Origin: Streptomyces xanthophaeus | Lineage (GTDB): Bacteria; Actinomycetota; Actinomycetes; Streptomycetales; Streptomycetaceae | Reading direction: 5' to 3' | NCBI RefSeq assembly: GCF_030440515.1 | Contig: NZ_CP076543.1 | Coordinates: 1,178,001 to 1,242,000 of the forward strand | DNA: 64,000 nt | Part shown: piece after piece, positions 1 to 8,666 of the stretch | Layout: each line of letters begins with the position of its first letter | How positions within the stretch are numbered: the first letter of the stretch is position 1 | Program-made: the position numbers and the translations under genes | Notes under the pieces: generated by a model | The model's database searches: none | The model's input: the letters and a program-made list of their open reading frames with translations, nothing else | Told to the model about the DNA's origin: nothing

Positions 1-225
1 GCGGGCGGCGGTGGCGGCTACCTGTCCAACGAAGTGGCGTACCGCTCCAACCGGCTGCGCGCCGAACTCGCCCCGCACCTTCCCGGTGGCCATCTCCACA
101 CCCCGGTGCTCACCGGCCTGCCGGCCGACCCCCAGCAGCTGACCGGCACCGAGTTCGAACGGACCGAGAGCGCGATCGCCTCGGAGGTCCGCACGGTCCT
201 CGAACACGCCGCCGCGCGGCGGTAG
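1..225 (+). CDS. C-terminal end of a peptidase C15-like (pyroglutamyl peptidase-like) protein, partial
   Basis: The frame is open from base 1, so only the last 74 residues are present. They read AGGGGGYLSNEVAYRSNRLR at the left edge, then a GGHLHTPVL strand, and end in an alanine/arginine-rich helix. The glycine run followed by YL-x-NE-x2-YR and a later H-x-H-x-P strand resembles the catalytic region of pyrrolidone-carboxylate peptidases, which usually have a cysteine (YLCNE) where this protein has serine. If the family call is right, the nucleophile is replaced, as in a degenerate or non-catalytic homologue. The fragment is short, so the call is tentative. No terminator is obvious before the next gene. 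Confidence 0.45.
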   Translation, partial: AGGGGGYLSNEVAYRSNRLRAELAPHLPGGHLHTPVLTGLPADPQQLTGTEFERTESAIASEVRTVLEHAAARR

Positions 226-425
226 CAGCAGCCCCGCCTGCGGCGCGTCCTGCTGCCATGGGGCAGGATGGCAGCCCGTTCCGGATGCGTACACACGCCC
301 GAACGCGGCTTCACGCACGACAAACTGACAGGTGACAAGGTGACGACACACCCACACCCCATACGACGGCCGGCGGCGCCCGTCGCCACTCCCCCGGGCC
401 GGCGCGGCGCACCGGAGGGGGTCCA

Positions 426-1538
426 TTGACCCGGGATCTCGTCCTGCACGACTGGCTGGTCGCCGGGATCGCCCTGGCGGCCGGCGCCGCGGCCGGGCTG
501 CTGCTGCGCGCCCTCCTGCGCTGGCTGGGCCGGCACGCCGAACGGACCCGGTGGCGGGGGGACGACATCATCGTCGACGCGCTGCGCACCATCGCGCCCG
601 GGGCCGCCCTGATCGCGGGCGCGGCCGTGGCCGCCACGACCCTGCCGCTCACCGCGCGCGTCTCGGGGTTCGTGAACCAGTCGCTGACCGCGCTGCTCAT
701 CCTCATCGCCACGCTCAGCGCGGCGCGGGTCGTCGCGGGCCTCGTCCAGTCGGTGGCGGCGTCGCGCACCGGGGTGGCCGCGTCGGCGTCCATCTTCGTG
801 AACATCACGCGGATCGTGGTCCTCGTGATGGGCGTTCTCGTCGCCCTGGAGACCCTCGGCGTGTCCATCGCGCCGCTGGTCACCGCGCTCGGCGTGGGTG
901 GTCTGGCGGTGGCCCTGGCCCTCCAGGACACCCTCGCCAACCTCTTCGCCGGCGTGCACATCCTCGCCTCGAAGACCGTGCAGCCCGGTGACTACATCCG
1001 GCTCACCAGCGGTGAGGAGGGCTACGTCGTCGACATCAACTGGCGCAACACCGTGGTCCGCAACCTGTCGAACAACCTGGTCATCATCCCCAATGGCCGG
1101 CTCGCCCGGACCAACATGACCAACTTCACCCAGCCGGAGGCCCAGTTCTCGATCCTCGTCCAGGTGGGTGTGGGCTACGAGAGCGATCTGGAGCACGTCG
1201 AGCGGGTGACCCTCGACGTGGTCGGCCAGGTGATGGAGCACGTGGACGGCGCGGACCCCGCGCACGAAGGAGCCGTCCGCTTCCACACGTTCGCGGACTC
1301 CCGGATCAACTTCACGGTGATCCTGGGCGTCGGCGAGTTCAGCGACCAGTACCGGATCAAGCACGAGTTCATCAAGCGCCTGCACGAACGGTTCCGGGCG
1401 GAGGGCATCTCGATCCCCGCTCCGACGCGCACGGTCGCGCTCCACCGGGACGAGGTCCAGGCACCGGCGGCACCGCACCCGCCGGTCCCGCACCAGCGCG
1501 AGGCGCCGCCCTCGATGCTCGCGGACAGCGGCCGGTAG
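426..1538 (+). CDS. MscS-family mechanosensitive ion channel
   Basis: A 370-residue small-conductance mechanosensitive channel that opens when membrane tension rises and releases solutes on osmotic downshock. Hydrophobic helices lie near residues 10-31, 59-77, 85-105 and 125-150. The pore helix around 155-178 has the MscS pattern LGVGGLAVALALQDTLANLF, followed by the beta domain with VQPGDYIRL and VVIPNGRL-like segments (here NLVIIPNGRLARTNM). The C-terminal tail is Pro/His-rich. The TTG start follows an excellent GGAGGGGG ribosome site at 414-421; no better start lies upstream. It stands alone, followed by a strong hairpin. Length suits the short MscS class. Confidence 0.93.
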   Translation: MTRDLVLHDWLVAGIALAAGAAAGLLLRALLRWLGRHAERTRWRGDDIIVDALRTIAPGAALIAGAAVAATTLPLTARVSGFVNQSLTALLILIATLSAARVVAGLVQSVAASRTGVAASASIFVNITRIVVLVMGVLVALETLGVSIAPLVTALGVGGLAVALALQDTLANLFAGVHILASKTVQPGDYIRLTSGEEGYVVDINWRNTVVRNLSNNLVIIPNGRLARTNMTNFTQPEAQFSILVQVGVGYESDLEHVERVTLDVVGQVMEHVDGADPAHEGAVRFHTFADSRINFTVILGVGEFSDQYRIKHEFIKRLHERFRAEGISIPAPTRTVALHRDEVQAPAAPHPPVPHQREAPPSMLADSGR

Positions 1539-1558
1539 ACCGCGGACCCCGCACCCGC

Positions 1559-1596
1559 CCCCTCGCGTGCGCGTCGGCCGGCGCGCACGCGAGGGG
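1559..1596 (+). terminator. Hairpin terminator after the MscS gene
   Basis: A perfect 14-bp stem (1559-1572 with 1583-1596, arm CCCCTCGCGTGCGC) encloses a 10-nt loop, 20 bases after the MscS stop codon. There is no long T tract, as is usual for Streptomyces terminators. Confidence 0.7.
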
Positions 1597-1747
1597 CGAG
1601 GGGGGACGGCGGCCCGGGTGCGGAATCCGTATGCGGTACGTCAAGACCTCACCACGGCGGGTGCCTCCTCCACCCGCCGTGGGCAGGCTGCACGTGGCTA
1701 CAGCCGATCGGCCATCTGTTCTGGTCACATCCGGTGGGAGGCATCAC

Positions 1748-2503
1748 ATGCCCGGGTACCGACTCCACGACCGTGCGGCGCTGTTCGGGGCCCTGGTGGT
1801 GCCCCTCCTCGTGGCACTCGCGCTCGTCCCCTTGCGCACCTGGCTCTCCCCGGCGAACGAGGCCCTGGTCCTGGTCGTCGCCGTGGTCGTGATCGCCGCC
1901 TCGGGCACCCGGGCCGCCGCGGCGCTGGCCGCGCTCTCCGCGGCCACCTGGTTCGGCCTCTTCCTCCTCGCCCGGCCCTACGCGCGGTTCACCGTCGCCG
2001 ACCGGGACGAGGTCGGGACGGCCGTGCTCCTGCTGGCCGTCGGGCTGATCGTCTCGCGACTGGCCGTCCGTGCCCGCAGGCTGGAGGCGGTCGTGGTCAC
2101 CGGCGCCGCGCACCTGTCCAGCCTCCAGGGCACCGCTCGGCTGACCGAGCGGGGCGGTTCACCGGACGCGGTGGTCGAGTTCGTCCGCCGGGAGCTCATC
2201 GGTCTGCTGGGGCTGCGCGGCTGCCGCTTCGAGTACGGGACCCTGATCGGGCACCGGCCGCGGCTGGAGCACGACGGCGGCCTGTGGCTGCGCCGCGGCG
2301 GCGAGGTCACCGGGTACGCCGACTGGCCGGACGGCGAGACCGAGCTGCGGGTCGTCGGGGGCGGCCACTACTACGGCCGCTTCCTCCTCGATCCCCCTCC
2401 CGGTCACCGGCTGCCGCCCGAGGACGCCCGCTCGGTGGCGGTCGCACTGGCCGCGCTGGCGGGCGCGGCGCTGGACACGGCCGGGGTGTCCCACCGCGGC
2501 TGA
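1748..2503 (+). CDS. DUF4118 (KdpD-like) membrane protein
   Basis: A 251-residue protein. The first ~100 residues form four hydrophobic helices in the DUF4118 arrangement seen in the membrane part of KdpD-type sensors: a GALVVPLLVALALVP helix, then EALVLVVAVVVIAAS, AAAALAALSAATWFGLF and AVLLLAVGLIVSRLAVRAR. The remaining ~140 residues resemble a degenerate GAF-like domain. No kinase or HATPase domain follows, so it is an orphan sensor-like module with no visible output. The ATG at 1748 is preceded by GGTGGGAGG; an in-frame codon at 1631 lacks a ribosome site. It converges on the SpoIIE phosphatase gene with only 7 bases between stops. Confidence 0.8.
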   Translation: MPGYRLHDRAALFGALVVPLLVALALVPLRTWLSPANEALVLVVAVVVIAASGTRAAAALAALSAATWFGLFLLARPYARFTVADRDEVGTAVLLLAVGLIVSRLAVRARRLEAVVVTGAAHLSSLQGTARLTERGGSPDAVVEFVRRELIGLLGLRGCRFEYGTLIGHRPRLEHDGGLWLRRGGEVTGYADWPDGETELRVVGGGHYYGRFLLDPPPGHRLPPEDARSVAVALAALAGAALDTAGVSHRG

Positions 2504-2510
2504 ACCGCCC

Positions 2511-4601
2511 TCAGGACGGCGGGCGGTGGGAGCGGTGGACGCGCGCGAGGACGAGGACCGTGTCGTCGGTCGGCGGGTCGGGCAGCAGGCTTCCGAGGAC
2601 ATGGTCCGCCATCTCCTCCAACGGCCTTCCGTTCCCTTCCAGTTCGGCGCGCAACGCGTCCAGGCCGGCCTCGATGTCCCGGCCCCGCGCCTCGATGAGG
2701 CCGTCGGTGTAGAGGGCGAGGGTCGAGCCCTCGGGCAGTTCGATCTCGGACGTCCGGAACGGGCAGCCGCCCACGCCGAGCGGGACCCCCAGCACCTCGT
2801 CCACGGTCTGCACCGTGCCGTCCGGCCGGAGCACCAGGGGCGGCGGGTGGCCCGCGCTGGCGATACGGGCCCGTCCGTCGCGCGGGTCGTAGACGATGTA
2901 CAGGCAGGTCGCCAGCTCGATGCCGGCCTCCTGGGCGCACGCGTCGAGTTCGGTGAGCAGGTCGGCGGGCTCGCTGACGTGCCCGGCCAGGGCGTTGGTG
3001 GTGATGCGCAGGCGTCCCATGGCGGCGGCCGCCGACACCCCGTGCCCCATCACGTCGCCCACGACGAGGACGACCCGGCCGTCGGGCAGGTCGATCACGT
3101 CGTACCAGTCGCCGCCGACCTCGGTGATCCGGCTGCCGGGCACGTACCGGTGGGCCACGTCCACGTACGGGGTGGCCGCGAGGGCGCTGGGCAGCAGGGC
3201 TCGCTGCAGGGTGAGGGCGATGTCCTGGACCCGGCTGTAGAGGCGGGCGTTGTCCAGGCAGATCGCGGCGCGCGAGGCGAGCTCGCCGGCCAGGCTGACG
3301 TCCTCCGGGCTGAAGGGCGGGCGGGCGGCGGACCGGCCGAAGATGGCGATCCCCTGGACGGTGCCCCTGGCGATGAGCGGGGCGACGAGGATGCAGGCCA
3401 CCCCGCTCTCGGCCATAAGCCGTGCGCGGGACTCGATGACGACGGTGCGGGCCAGGAACTCCTCGTCCACGACGGCCGAGATGGCACGGCCGGTGCTCAG
3501 CATGTCGTGGATGACGGAGCCGGGCGGGTACCGCACCCGTTCCACCCCGCTCACGAGTTCGACGGCCGGAGCGGGCAGGGTCGTCCCGGAGGCGATCCGG
3601 CGGGTGATCAGCGGTCGCGCCGGGTCGAAGTCCTCCGACTCGTCCATCCACTCGACGACCTCGACCACGGCGCCGTCGCAGAAGTCCGGCATCGACGCGT
3701 CGACCAGTTCCTGGGCGGTCAGGTTCACGTCCAGGGTGGTACCGATCCGGGTGGAGGCCCCGTCCAGGAGCGCCAGCCGGCGGCGGCTGGCGGTGGCCTC
3801 CAGGATGGCCCGCTCCCGGTCCGTCACGTCCACCATCAGCCCGCCCACCCCCGGGCGCGTGCCGACCGCCCGGCTCAGCGGGAAGAAGCTCACGGACCGT
3901 ACCTGGTCGCGGTCGGGATGCCCCCGGGGGCGCACCCCGACCAGCGTCCCCACGACGGGCGCCCCGCCCCGGGCGACGGCGTGGAGCATCCGCTCGTACT
4001 CACCGCCGTCGGACATGATCATGATTTCGTCCATGCGCCGCCCGAGGTGGGCCTCGATCGGCAGGCCGTCCATGTCGGCGAGCGCCTGGTTGAGGTGGAT
4101 GTACCGAAGGTCCTGGTCGATCATGACCAGGCCGATGGGGCAGGTCTCGAAGAGGGCGTCGAGGAAGGCGAGGTTGGTCTTGACGCGGTCGAGTTCGTCG
4201 CTGCGGCTCGACAGGACCATCACCACCGAGGGGCCGGATCCGGTCACGGAGAAGGACCGGAAGCCGCAGTCGAAGGCCGTGCCGTCACGGTGCCGGGCCG
4301 TCAGCCGGCCCCGCCAGTAGCCCTGCGTACGGCCTTGTTCCGTCAGCCGGGCGCACGATGCGGACGTGCCGCGGGTGGCATCGGCGAAGAGGAGGGCGCC
4401 GGGCCGGGTGAGGACGGCGCCGGGCTCGTACCCGAAGAGGTCACGGGCGCCGGGCCCCCAGAAGCAGACATGGTCGTCTTCGTCGATGCCGAGGACGGCC
4501 ACGGGCACGCGCTCCAGCAGCGACCCCGGCTCGGCCCAGATCGGGCCGTGGGTCTCCTCGCCCCCCGGCCGGGCCGATGGCACGAGAGCCCCCTTCCGCA
4601 C
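2511..4601 (-). CDS. SpoIIE-type PP2C serine phosphatase with PAS and GAF domains
   Basis: A 696-residue cytosolic signalling phosphatase of the RsbU/SpoIIE class, the kind that dephosphorylates anti-anti-sigma factors. Order: PAS-like domain at about 25-130 (VPVAVLGIDEDDHVCFWGPG), second PAS at about 145-265 (CPIGLVMIDQDLRYIHLNQA), GAF at about 290-450, and PP2C_SIG at about 470-690 with VGGDWYDVI, VVGDVMGHG and LYTDGLIE carrying the metal-binding aspartates. The GTG start is preceded by GGAGAGG. No anti-sigma kinase or STAS gene lies beside it, though a HATPase protein of that class lies 2.7 kb away (7333-7752), so its partner may be encoded elsewhere. Confidence 0.93.
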   Translation of the reverse strand: MRKGALVPSARPGGEETHGPIWAEPGSLLERVPVAVLGIDEDDHVCFWGPGARDLFGYEPGAVLTRPGALLFADATRGTSASCARLTEQGRTQGYWRGRLTARHRDGTAFDCGFRSFSVTGSGPSVVMVLSSRSDELDRVKTNLAFLDALFETCPIGLVMIDQDLRYIHLNQALADMDGLPIEAHLGRRMDEIMIMSDGGEYERMLHAVARGGAPVVGTLVGVRPRGHPDRDQVRSVSFFPLSRAVGTRPGVGGLMVDVTDRERAILEATASRRRLALLDGASTRIGTTLDVNLTAQELVDASMPDFCDGAVVEVVEWMDESEDFDPARPLITRRIASGTTLPAPAVELVSGVERVRYPPGSVIHDMLSTGRAISAVVDEEFLARTVVIESRARLMAESGVACILVAPLIARGTVQGIAIFGRSAARPPFSPEDVSLAGELASRAAICLDNARLYSRVQDIALTLQRALLPSALAATPYVDVAHRYVPGSRITEVGGDWYDVIDLPDGRVVLVVGDVMGHGVSAAAAMGRLRITTNALAGHVSEPADLLTELDACAQEAGIELATCLYIVYDPRDGRARIASAGHPPPLVLRPDGTVQTVDEVLGVPLGVGGCPFRTSEIELPEGSTLALYTDGLIEARGRDIEAGLDALRAELEGNGRPLEEMADHVLGSLLPDPPTDDTVLVLARVHRSHRPPS

Positions 4602-5161
4602 GCCGTCCTCTCCACATCATCATGCGGACACGCCGTGCGGGCACGCCGGGCGTCGCCCGGCGGCCCGGGGCGGGCGCCGTGCGGGACCGCGCGTCGTCGC
4701 GGGCGCGCACCCGCACGGCGATCGACCGGCAGTCACCAGCCAATTCGGGCCGATGATCTGGCACATGCCATGCCAGTGGCCGATTTTCCTCTTGGACGAT
4801 CCACCGTGACGACGCGGGGCGGGTCGGCCCGGTTCCGTGCCTTGCACCAGGTGCCGCCCCGGGCCGCTCCTGGTTGACTGGCCGTGGCCACCACCCTCCG
4901 GACCGCCTGGCGGCTCTCGCGGTCACGGAGCGACCTGGCCCAGGAAGCCCCTGCGCGCCGACAGCGGTGTTCGGCGCGCGGGGCTTCGCCGGCCGGCCAC
5001 CGGCCGCACCCGTACATCGTGGCGCTGAGTGGCCCGCCTTTTCGACACCCCGGCACCTGCCGGGCCCGCCCGGCTCCAGCATGATCGAAGCTCTGCGCCG
5101 GAGCGGCGGCGCACACGCCCCGCTCCGCTCCGCGTTCCTTCGATCCCGGGAGTCCGGTCCT
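4602..5161. other. 560-bp intergenic region between divergent genes, no gene recognised
   Basis: Between the start of the SpoIIE phosphatase gene (minus) and the GNAT gene (plus). Open frames here are GC-composition artefacts with no recognisable protein. The one clear structure is the hairpin at 4944-4987. A terminator between divergent starts is unexpected and hints at a short transcript ending here. Confidence 0.5.
4944..4987. terminator. Strong hairpin inside a divergent intergenic region
   Basis: The arm GAAGCCCCTGCGCGCCGA (4944-4961) pairs with 4971-4987, about 17 bp with one bulged T at 4952 and a 9-nt loop. It has terminator geometry but follows no annotated gene on either strand. 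Confidence 0.6.
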
Positions 5162-5611
5162 ATGTCCGACATCAGCGTGCGTTCCGTGCGGGCCGGCGAT
5201 TTCGACCGGTGGCGCTCCCTCTACCGCGGCTACGCCGACTTCTACGCGGTGGAGCAGACCGAGGAGGCGGCCGCCACGGTCTGGTCATGGGTGACCGACC
5301 CCGGCCACGAGGTCAGCGCCCTGGTGGCCGAGGACACCGAGGGGCGGCTGCTGGGCCTCGCCCACTACCGCCCGTTCGCACGCCCGCTCTCGGCGACGGT
5401 CGGCTGCTTCCTCGACGACCTGTTCGTGGCCCCGCAGCACCGCGGTTCGGGCGCCGCCGACCTGCTGCTCGGCGCACTGCGCGAGCTCGCAGCCGAGCGC
5501 GGCTGGAGCGTGGTCCGCTGGATCACCGCCGACGACAACCACCGGGCACGGTCCAAGTACGACCAGGTCGCCACCCGCACCATGTGGGTCACGTACGACA
5601 TGACCCCCTGA
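5162..5611 (+). CDS. GNAT family N-acetyltransferase
   Basis: A 149-residue single-domain acetyltransferase using acetyl-CoA; substrate unknown. The N-terminal strand ISVRSVRAGDFDRWRSLYRG is typical of GNAT enzymes acting on small amines. The CoA-binding region is VGCFLDDLFVAPQHRGSGAA, with the Q/R-x2-G-x-G/A signature (QHRGSGAA). The C-terminal motif DNHRARSKYDQVA matches the usual N-x2-A-x3-Y segment of the last helix. The ATG follows GGGAG at about 12 nt; longer in-frame extensions upstream are GC-rich noise. Monocistronic, converging on the anti-sigma gene. Confidence 0.9.
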   Translation: MSDISVRSVRAGDFDRWRSLYRGYADFYAVEQTEEAAATVWSWVTDPGHEVSALVAEDTEGRLLGLAHYRPFARPLSATVGCFLDDLFVAPQHRGSGAADLLLGALRELAAERGWSVVRWITADDNHRARSKYDQVATRTMWVTYDMTP

Positions 5612-5742
5612 GCCCCGCCTCCGTCTCCGTCTCCGTCTCCTCGCCGGGTCCGGCGATCGGGGCACGAATGCCCCCGGACGTGGTCAGCCTGCCAGCACGG
5701 ACCTCCCCGTCGACCACGGTCGGCGCCGTGAGCGGAGCGCGG

Positions 5743-6495
5743 TCAGACGGGAAGGTCCATCAGGAGCAGGGGGGTCGTGGTGGGTTGCGGGGATCCTCCG
5801 GCGGGTTCGACGGTGAGGCCGATCGCGGCGGCGTCGGCGGTGTCGCCGTCGACGAGGACCGTGCCGTCCTGGTGGATGAAGCCGGCCGGGCGCATGGTGC
5901 CGTCGTGGTCCAGCCACAGCTGGTAGGTGGTGCCGGGGGCGGGCGCGGGCAGTCCGCCGGCGGTGAAGACGGCCTTGTTGCGCAGGGCCGAGGAGACGAC
6001 CGTGGCGGCGGCCCCGTTGCTGGTGCGGCCGTGGGCCGCGCGGGCGTCGGGGGCGGCCAGGACCGTGCTGACGTCGTCGAGGCGCTGCTCGATCTGCCGG
6101 GCCTGCTGTTCGTGGTGGCGGCTCTCCTGGCTCTGCCAGGCGGCCAGGCCCGCGAACAGGGCCGCGGCGGCCACGCTCGCGGCCACGGCGAACCGGCCGG
6201 CCTTGCGGCGCAGCGTGCCGCGCAGCGGGACCGCGGAGAGGGTGGTGGAGCTTCGGGGCGGGAGTTGGCGCACCCCGTCGACGGCCACCAGGGTCCGCTG
6301 CTTCATGGCGGCGGGGGGTTGCAGGGCCACGGCGGCGGCCAGCCGGGCCGCGGTGGCCTGGAACTCGGCCACTTCCAGGCGGCAGTCCTCGCACCGGGAG
6401 AGGTGGTCGGTGAACGGCTCGTGTTCGCCGGGGTCCAGGGCGTTCAGGGCGTAGGCGGCGGTGAGGGCGTGGCTGTCGGACCGGTGCCGGTTCAT
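5743..6495 (-). CDS. Anti-sigma factor, RskA/ZAS type
   Basis: A 250-residue membrane-bound anti-sigma factor predicted to hold the upstream ECF sigma factor inactive. The N-terminal zinc-binding anti-sigma helix carries the H-x3-C-x2-C motif (DHLSRCEDCRLEV, about residues 29-41). One membrane helix lies near 105-125 (FAVAASVAAAALFAGLAAW). The outer domain is RskA-like, with TTYQLWLDHDGTMRPAGFI and a TVLVDGD segment. Its ATG overlaps the stop of the sigma gene (ATGA at 6492-6495), so the two are translationally coupled. The upstream in-frame extension runs through the sigma gene and is not real. Confidence 0.92.
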   Translation of the reverse strand: MNRHRSDSHALTAAYALNALDPGEHEPFTDHLSRCEDCRLEVAEFQATAARLAAAVALQPPAAMKQRTLVAVDGVRQLPPRSSTTLSAVPLRGTLRRKAGRFAVAASVAAAALFAGLAAWQSQESRHHEQQARQIEQRLDDVSTVLAAPDARAAHGRTSNGAAATVVSSALRNKAVFTAGGLPAPAPGTTYQLWLDHDGTMRPAGFIHQDGTVLVDGDTADAAAIGLTVEPAGGSPQPTTTPLLLMDLPV

Positions 6496-7088
6496 GTGGT
6501 CACCCCCATGCAGTCGCGGAGCCGGATCAGTCCGTCGCGCATGCGCGTCTTGACGGTGGGAAGCGGCGCGTGGAGGACTTCGGCGACCTCGCGGTAGGTC
6601 AGGCCCTGGTAGTAGGCCATGGTCACCACCTGGCGCTGGAGTTCGGTGAGGCCGCGCAGGCAGCGGCGGACCTGTTCGCTGTCCAGGCGGGTCTCGACCT
6701 GTTCGGCGACCTCGTCGAAGGCCGTCCGGTGTTCGCGGGCGGCCTGCGCCCGTTCGCGGTCGGCGGACGCCTGGGCGGAGCGGACCCGGTCCACGGCCCG
6801 CCGGTGGGCGATGGTCGCCGCCCACGTGGTGACGCTGCCGGAATCGGGCCGGTAACGGGCGGCCTGCCGCCACAGGTCGATCATGACCTCCTGGGCGACC
6901 TCCTCGGACTGGGACCGGTCGCGTACGACTTTGATCACGATCCCGAAGACCAGGGGGGCGAGGGCGTCGTACAGGACGGAGAACGCCTCTTTGTCGCCGT
7001 GGGCCACCTGCCGCATGACCTCGGGGAGGCCGGTGCGGTCGGTGGGGCCACCGGTGGGTTCGGGGCCGAAGGGGCTCGGCTGATTCAC
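6492..7088 (-). CDS. ECF RNA polymerase sigma factor, SigK-like
   Basis: A 198-residue extracytoplasmic-function sigma factor. Region 2 (about 25-95) has AFSVLYDALAPLVFGIVIKV and the -10-recognition helix with SEEVAQEVMIDLWRQ. Region 4 (about 135-190) has LTELQRQVVTMAYYQGLTYR and the -35 helix VLHAPLPTVKTRMRDG. The linked anti-sigma has the RskA architecture, so the pair resembles SigK-RskA (redox responsive in mycobacteria; inference for this organism). The GTG start at 7088 is preceded by GGAG eight bases away. An ATG at 7160 would add 24 low-complexity residues and cannot be excluded. Confidence 0.9.
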   Translation of the reverse strand: MNQPSPFGPEPTGGPTDRTGLPEVMRQVAHGDKEAFSVLYDALAPLVFGIVIKVVRDRSQSEEVAQEVMIDLWRQAARYRPDSGSVTTWAATIAHRRAVDRVRSAQASADRERAQAAREHRTAFDEVAEQVETRLDSEQVRRCLRGLTELQRQVVTMAYYQGLTYREVAEVLHAPLPTVKTRMRDGLIRLRDCMGVTT

Positions 7089-7332
7089 GGTGCGGGCTCC
7101 GGCCGTGGGGACCGGACGCAGCGGCGGCCGGGGGCGTCCGGCCGGGGGCGGGGTGTGCATCGCATGGTGGTCCTTGTCCGGAGAGCAGCGGCCGGACCGC
7201 CGCGCAGGGCGGTGTCGGCCACAGGTCCAGGGGATGGGTCTGATGGTTCTTCGTAGCGGAGGTGCCCGCGGATGGGAGGGCGTTCACGCTCCGGGACCGC
7301 GCACGGTTCCCTCGTTCGAGGGAACCGTCCGG

Positions 7333-7752
7333 TCAGCCGTCCCGCCAGGTGATCACTGCGATGACCTGCTTGCCGCGCGGTGAGCGGCTGACGAAGATCT
7401 CCGCGCCGAGCGCCCGGACGATCTGCAGGCCGCGCCCCCGGGTGGCGTCGGTCCCTCGGCCGTCGCCCCGCTGCGGCAGGGAGAGCGAGCCGTCGCTGAC
7501 GCAGATGCCCGCCCGGCCCCGGTCCAGGCTGATCGTGAGCGCGTACGGGGGTATGGCGTGCCGGACCGCGTTGGTGGCGAGCTCGGAAGCGATGAGGAGG
7601 ATGTCGCAGGCGGTCTCCTGGGGGCAGCGCACGGGGTGCAGGGCCAGGGTGCGCGCGGCGCTGCGGCGGGCTTCCCCGGCGGCCTGCGGTCCTGAGGGGA
7701 GTGGCTGGTGCACGGTCCTCGGCCGCGCCGGGGGTGCGATTGCGGTGTCCAT
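7333..7752 (-). CDS. Anti-sigma-type HATPase (SpoIIAB/RsbW-like ATP-binding protein)
   Basis: A 139-residue single-domain GHKL ATPase of the large Streptomyces family of stand-alone RsbW-like proteins, which may phosphorylate anti-anti-sigma partners. The N box is in ILLIASELATNAVRHA (E-L-x-T-N-A-x2-H). The G1 region is GICVSDGS and the G2 region RGRGLQIVRALG. The ATG has GAGGA eight bases upstream. It lies between the sigma/anti-sigma operon and a secreted-protein gene with separate spacing. Possible partners in the window include the SpoIIE phosphatase at 2511-4601 (inference). Confidence 0.88.
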   Translation of the reverse strand: MDTAIAPPARPRTVHQPLPSGPQAAGEARRSAARTLALHPVRCPQETACDILLIASELATNAVRHAIPPYALTISLDRGRAGICVSDGSLSLPQRGDGRGTDATRGRGLQIVRALGAEIFVSRSPRGKQVIAVITWRDG

Positions 7753-7819
7753 GACGGTTCCTCGCTGTGCGAGCGGCCCCGGTGGATCCGGACCGGACCG
7801 GGGGCCGGGAACGGACGGG

Positions 7820-7841
7820 ATTCCGGGGCGGTGACCCCGGA
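7820..7841 (-). terminator. Short hairpin between a secreted-protein gene and the HATPase gene
   Basis: TTCCGGGG-CGGTGA-CCCCGGAA forms an 8-bp perfect stem with a 6-nt loop in the 134-bp gap upstream of the HATPase gene start and downstream of the secreted-protein stop. It is weak compared with other terminators here. Confidence 0.35.
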
Positions 7842-7886
7842 ACCCCTTTGTGCCAGGTCGGCGCTACGGTGCTGTGGCGCTACGGG

Positions 7887-8270
7887 CTACCACTTGCTGT
7901 GGCAGTTCCAGTGGCCGGGCACCCAGTGCTTCGAGTGGCCGTTGCCCCACCAGCCGTCGTGCCAGTTGCCGTGGTGGTCGCGGTAGCCCTGATGCCAGGT
8001 GCCGTGGTGCCACTTGGATTCCCAGTGGCCCTTCACCCAGGTGCACCGGTCATGGCGGTCCCACCGGTTGTGGCGGTCGTGGCGGTGGTCACGATCGCGG
8101 TCCCGGTCGCGGTCTCGGTCTCGGTCACTGGTGAGCGTCGAGCTCACCGTGGCGGACGTCGCCGGGGCGGCGTTCGCGGTGCCGGAGAGGCCCAGCAGCG
8201 ACCCGCCGGCCAGCAGCCCGGCGGACGCGGCTCCGACGATCAGCCGCCGTGTGCGCAGCGAACCGGTCAT
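7887..8270 (-). CDS. Small secreted protein with an Asp-Arg repeat and a His/Trp-rich C-terminus
   Basis: A 127-residue predicted exported protein of unknown function. A signal peptide covers residues 1 to about 33 (basic RTRRL, hydrophobic core, SGTANA-AP cleavage). The mature part begins with a Ser/Thr stretch, then an uninterrupted alternating DR tract (residues about 49-59), a short HDRHNRWDRHD region, and a tail of HW-, GHW- and WHxG-type repeats with two cysteines. The ATG follows a near-perfect AAGGAGGTGAG site. Charge alternation and His/Trp richness suggest surface or metal binding, but this is inference. It has no operon partner. Confidence 0.82.
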   Translation of the reverse strand: MTGSLRTRRLIVGAASAGLLAGGSLLGLSGTANAAPATSATVSSTLTSDRDRDRDRDRDRDHRHDRHNRWDRHDRCTWVKGHWESKWHHGTWHQGYRDHHGNWHDGWWGNGHSKHWVPGHWNCHSKW

Positions 8271-8666
8271 CGCCCTCACCTCCTTCCCTTCCTCGGACAG
8301 TCGGTCCAGCGGCCCCCTCGACCTCAGGAGCCTCACCAGAGATTCGCCACGAACAGGACGAGGGATTGGAAAATCCTCATCACGGGACAAAAGCCATGCA
8401 TGCGAAAGCGAGCATCAGCTACCGTCGAGTACAGCATTTGCCAGGCCAGATCCTGAGATTCGCCTTATCTGCTGCCTTATCTGACTGATACATTCCGCAG
8501 GCGCAATCCGCACACCCCATCCCGTCACGGCTGTCCACCGACCTGGTTCGACGCCGTGCCGAGCAGCTCGGTCGGACCGATGTCCCGAGAACCACAACGG
8601 ATGCGTCGGAGGCCGTGCGGCCATGGCCGCCTCCGGCCGAGATCCACCTCCGAAGGGGAAATTCTG
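8271..8666. other. Divergent promoter region with a direct repeat
   Basis: 396 bp between two secreted-protein genes. It is relatively AT-rich near 8360-8490. GCCTTATCTG occurs twice with a 12-bp period (8462-8471 and 8474-8483), which could be an operator or part of a promoter. No gene is recognised. Confidence 0.5.

Noticed and set aside
2526..4877. Plus-strand frame opposite the SpoIIE phosphatase
   Set aside because: No motif, and it runs through the promoter of the phosphatase gene.
5612..5742. CTCCGT hexamer run near 5621-5641 as a functional repeat
   Set aside because: Only about four copies between convergent genes; likely simple-sequence drift.
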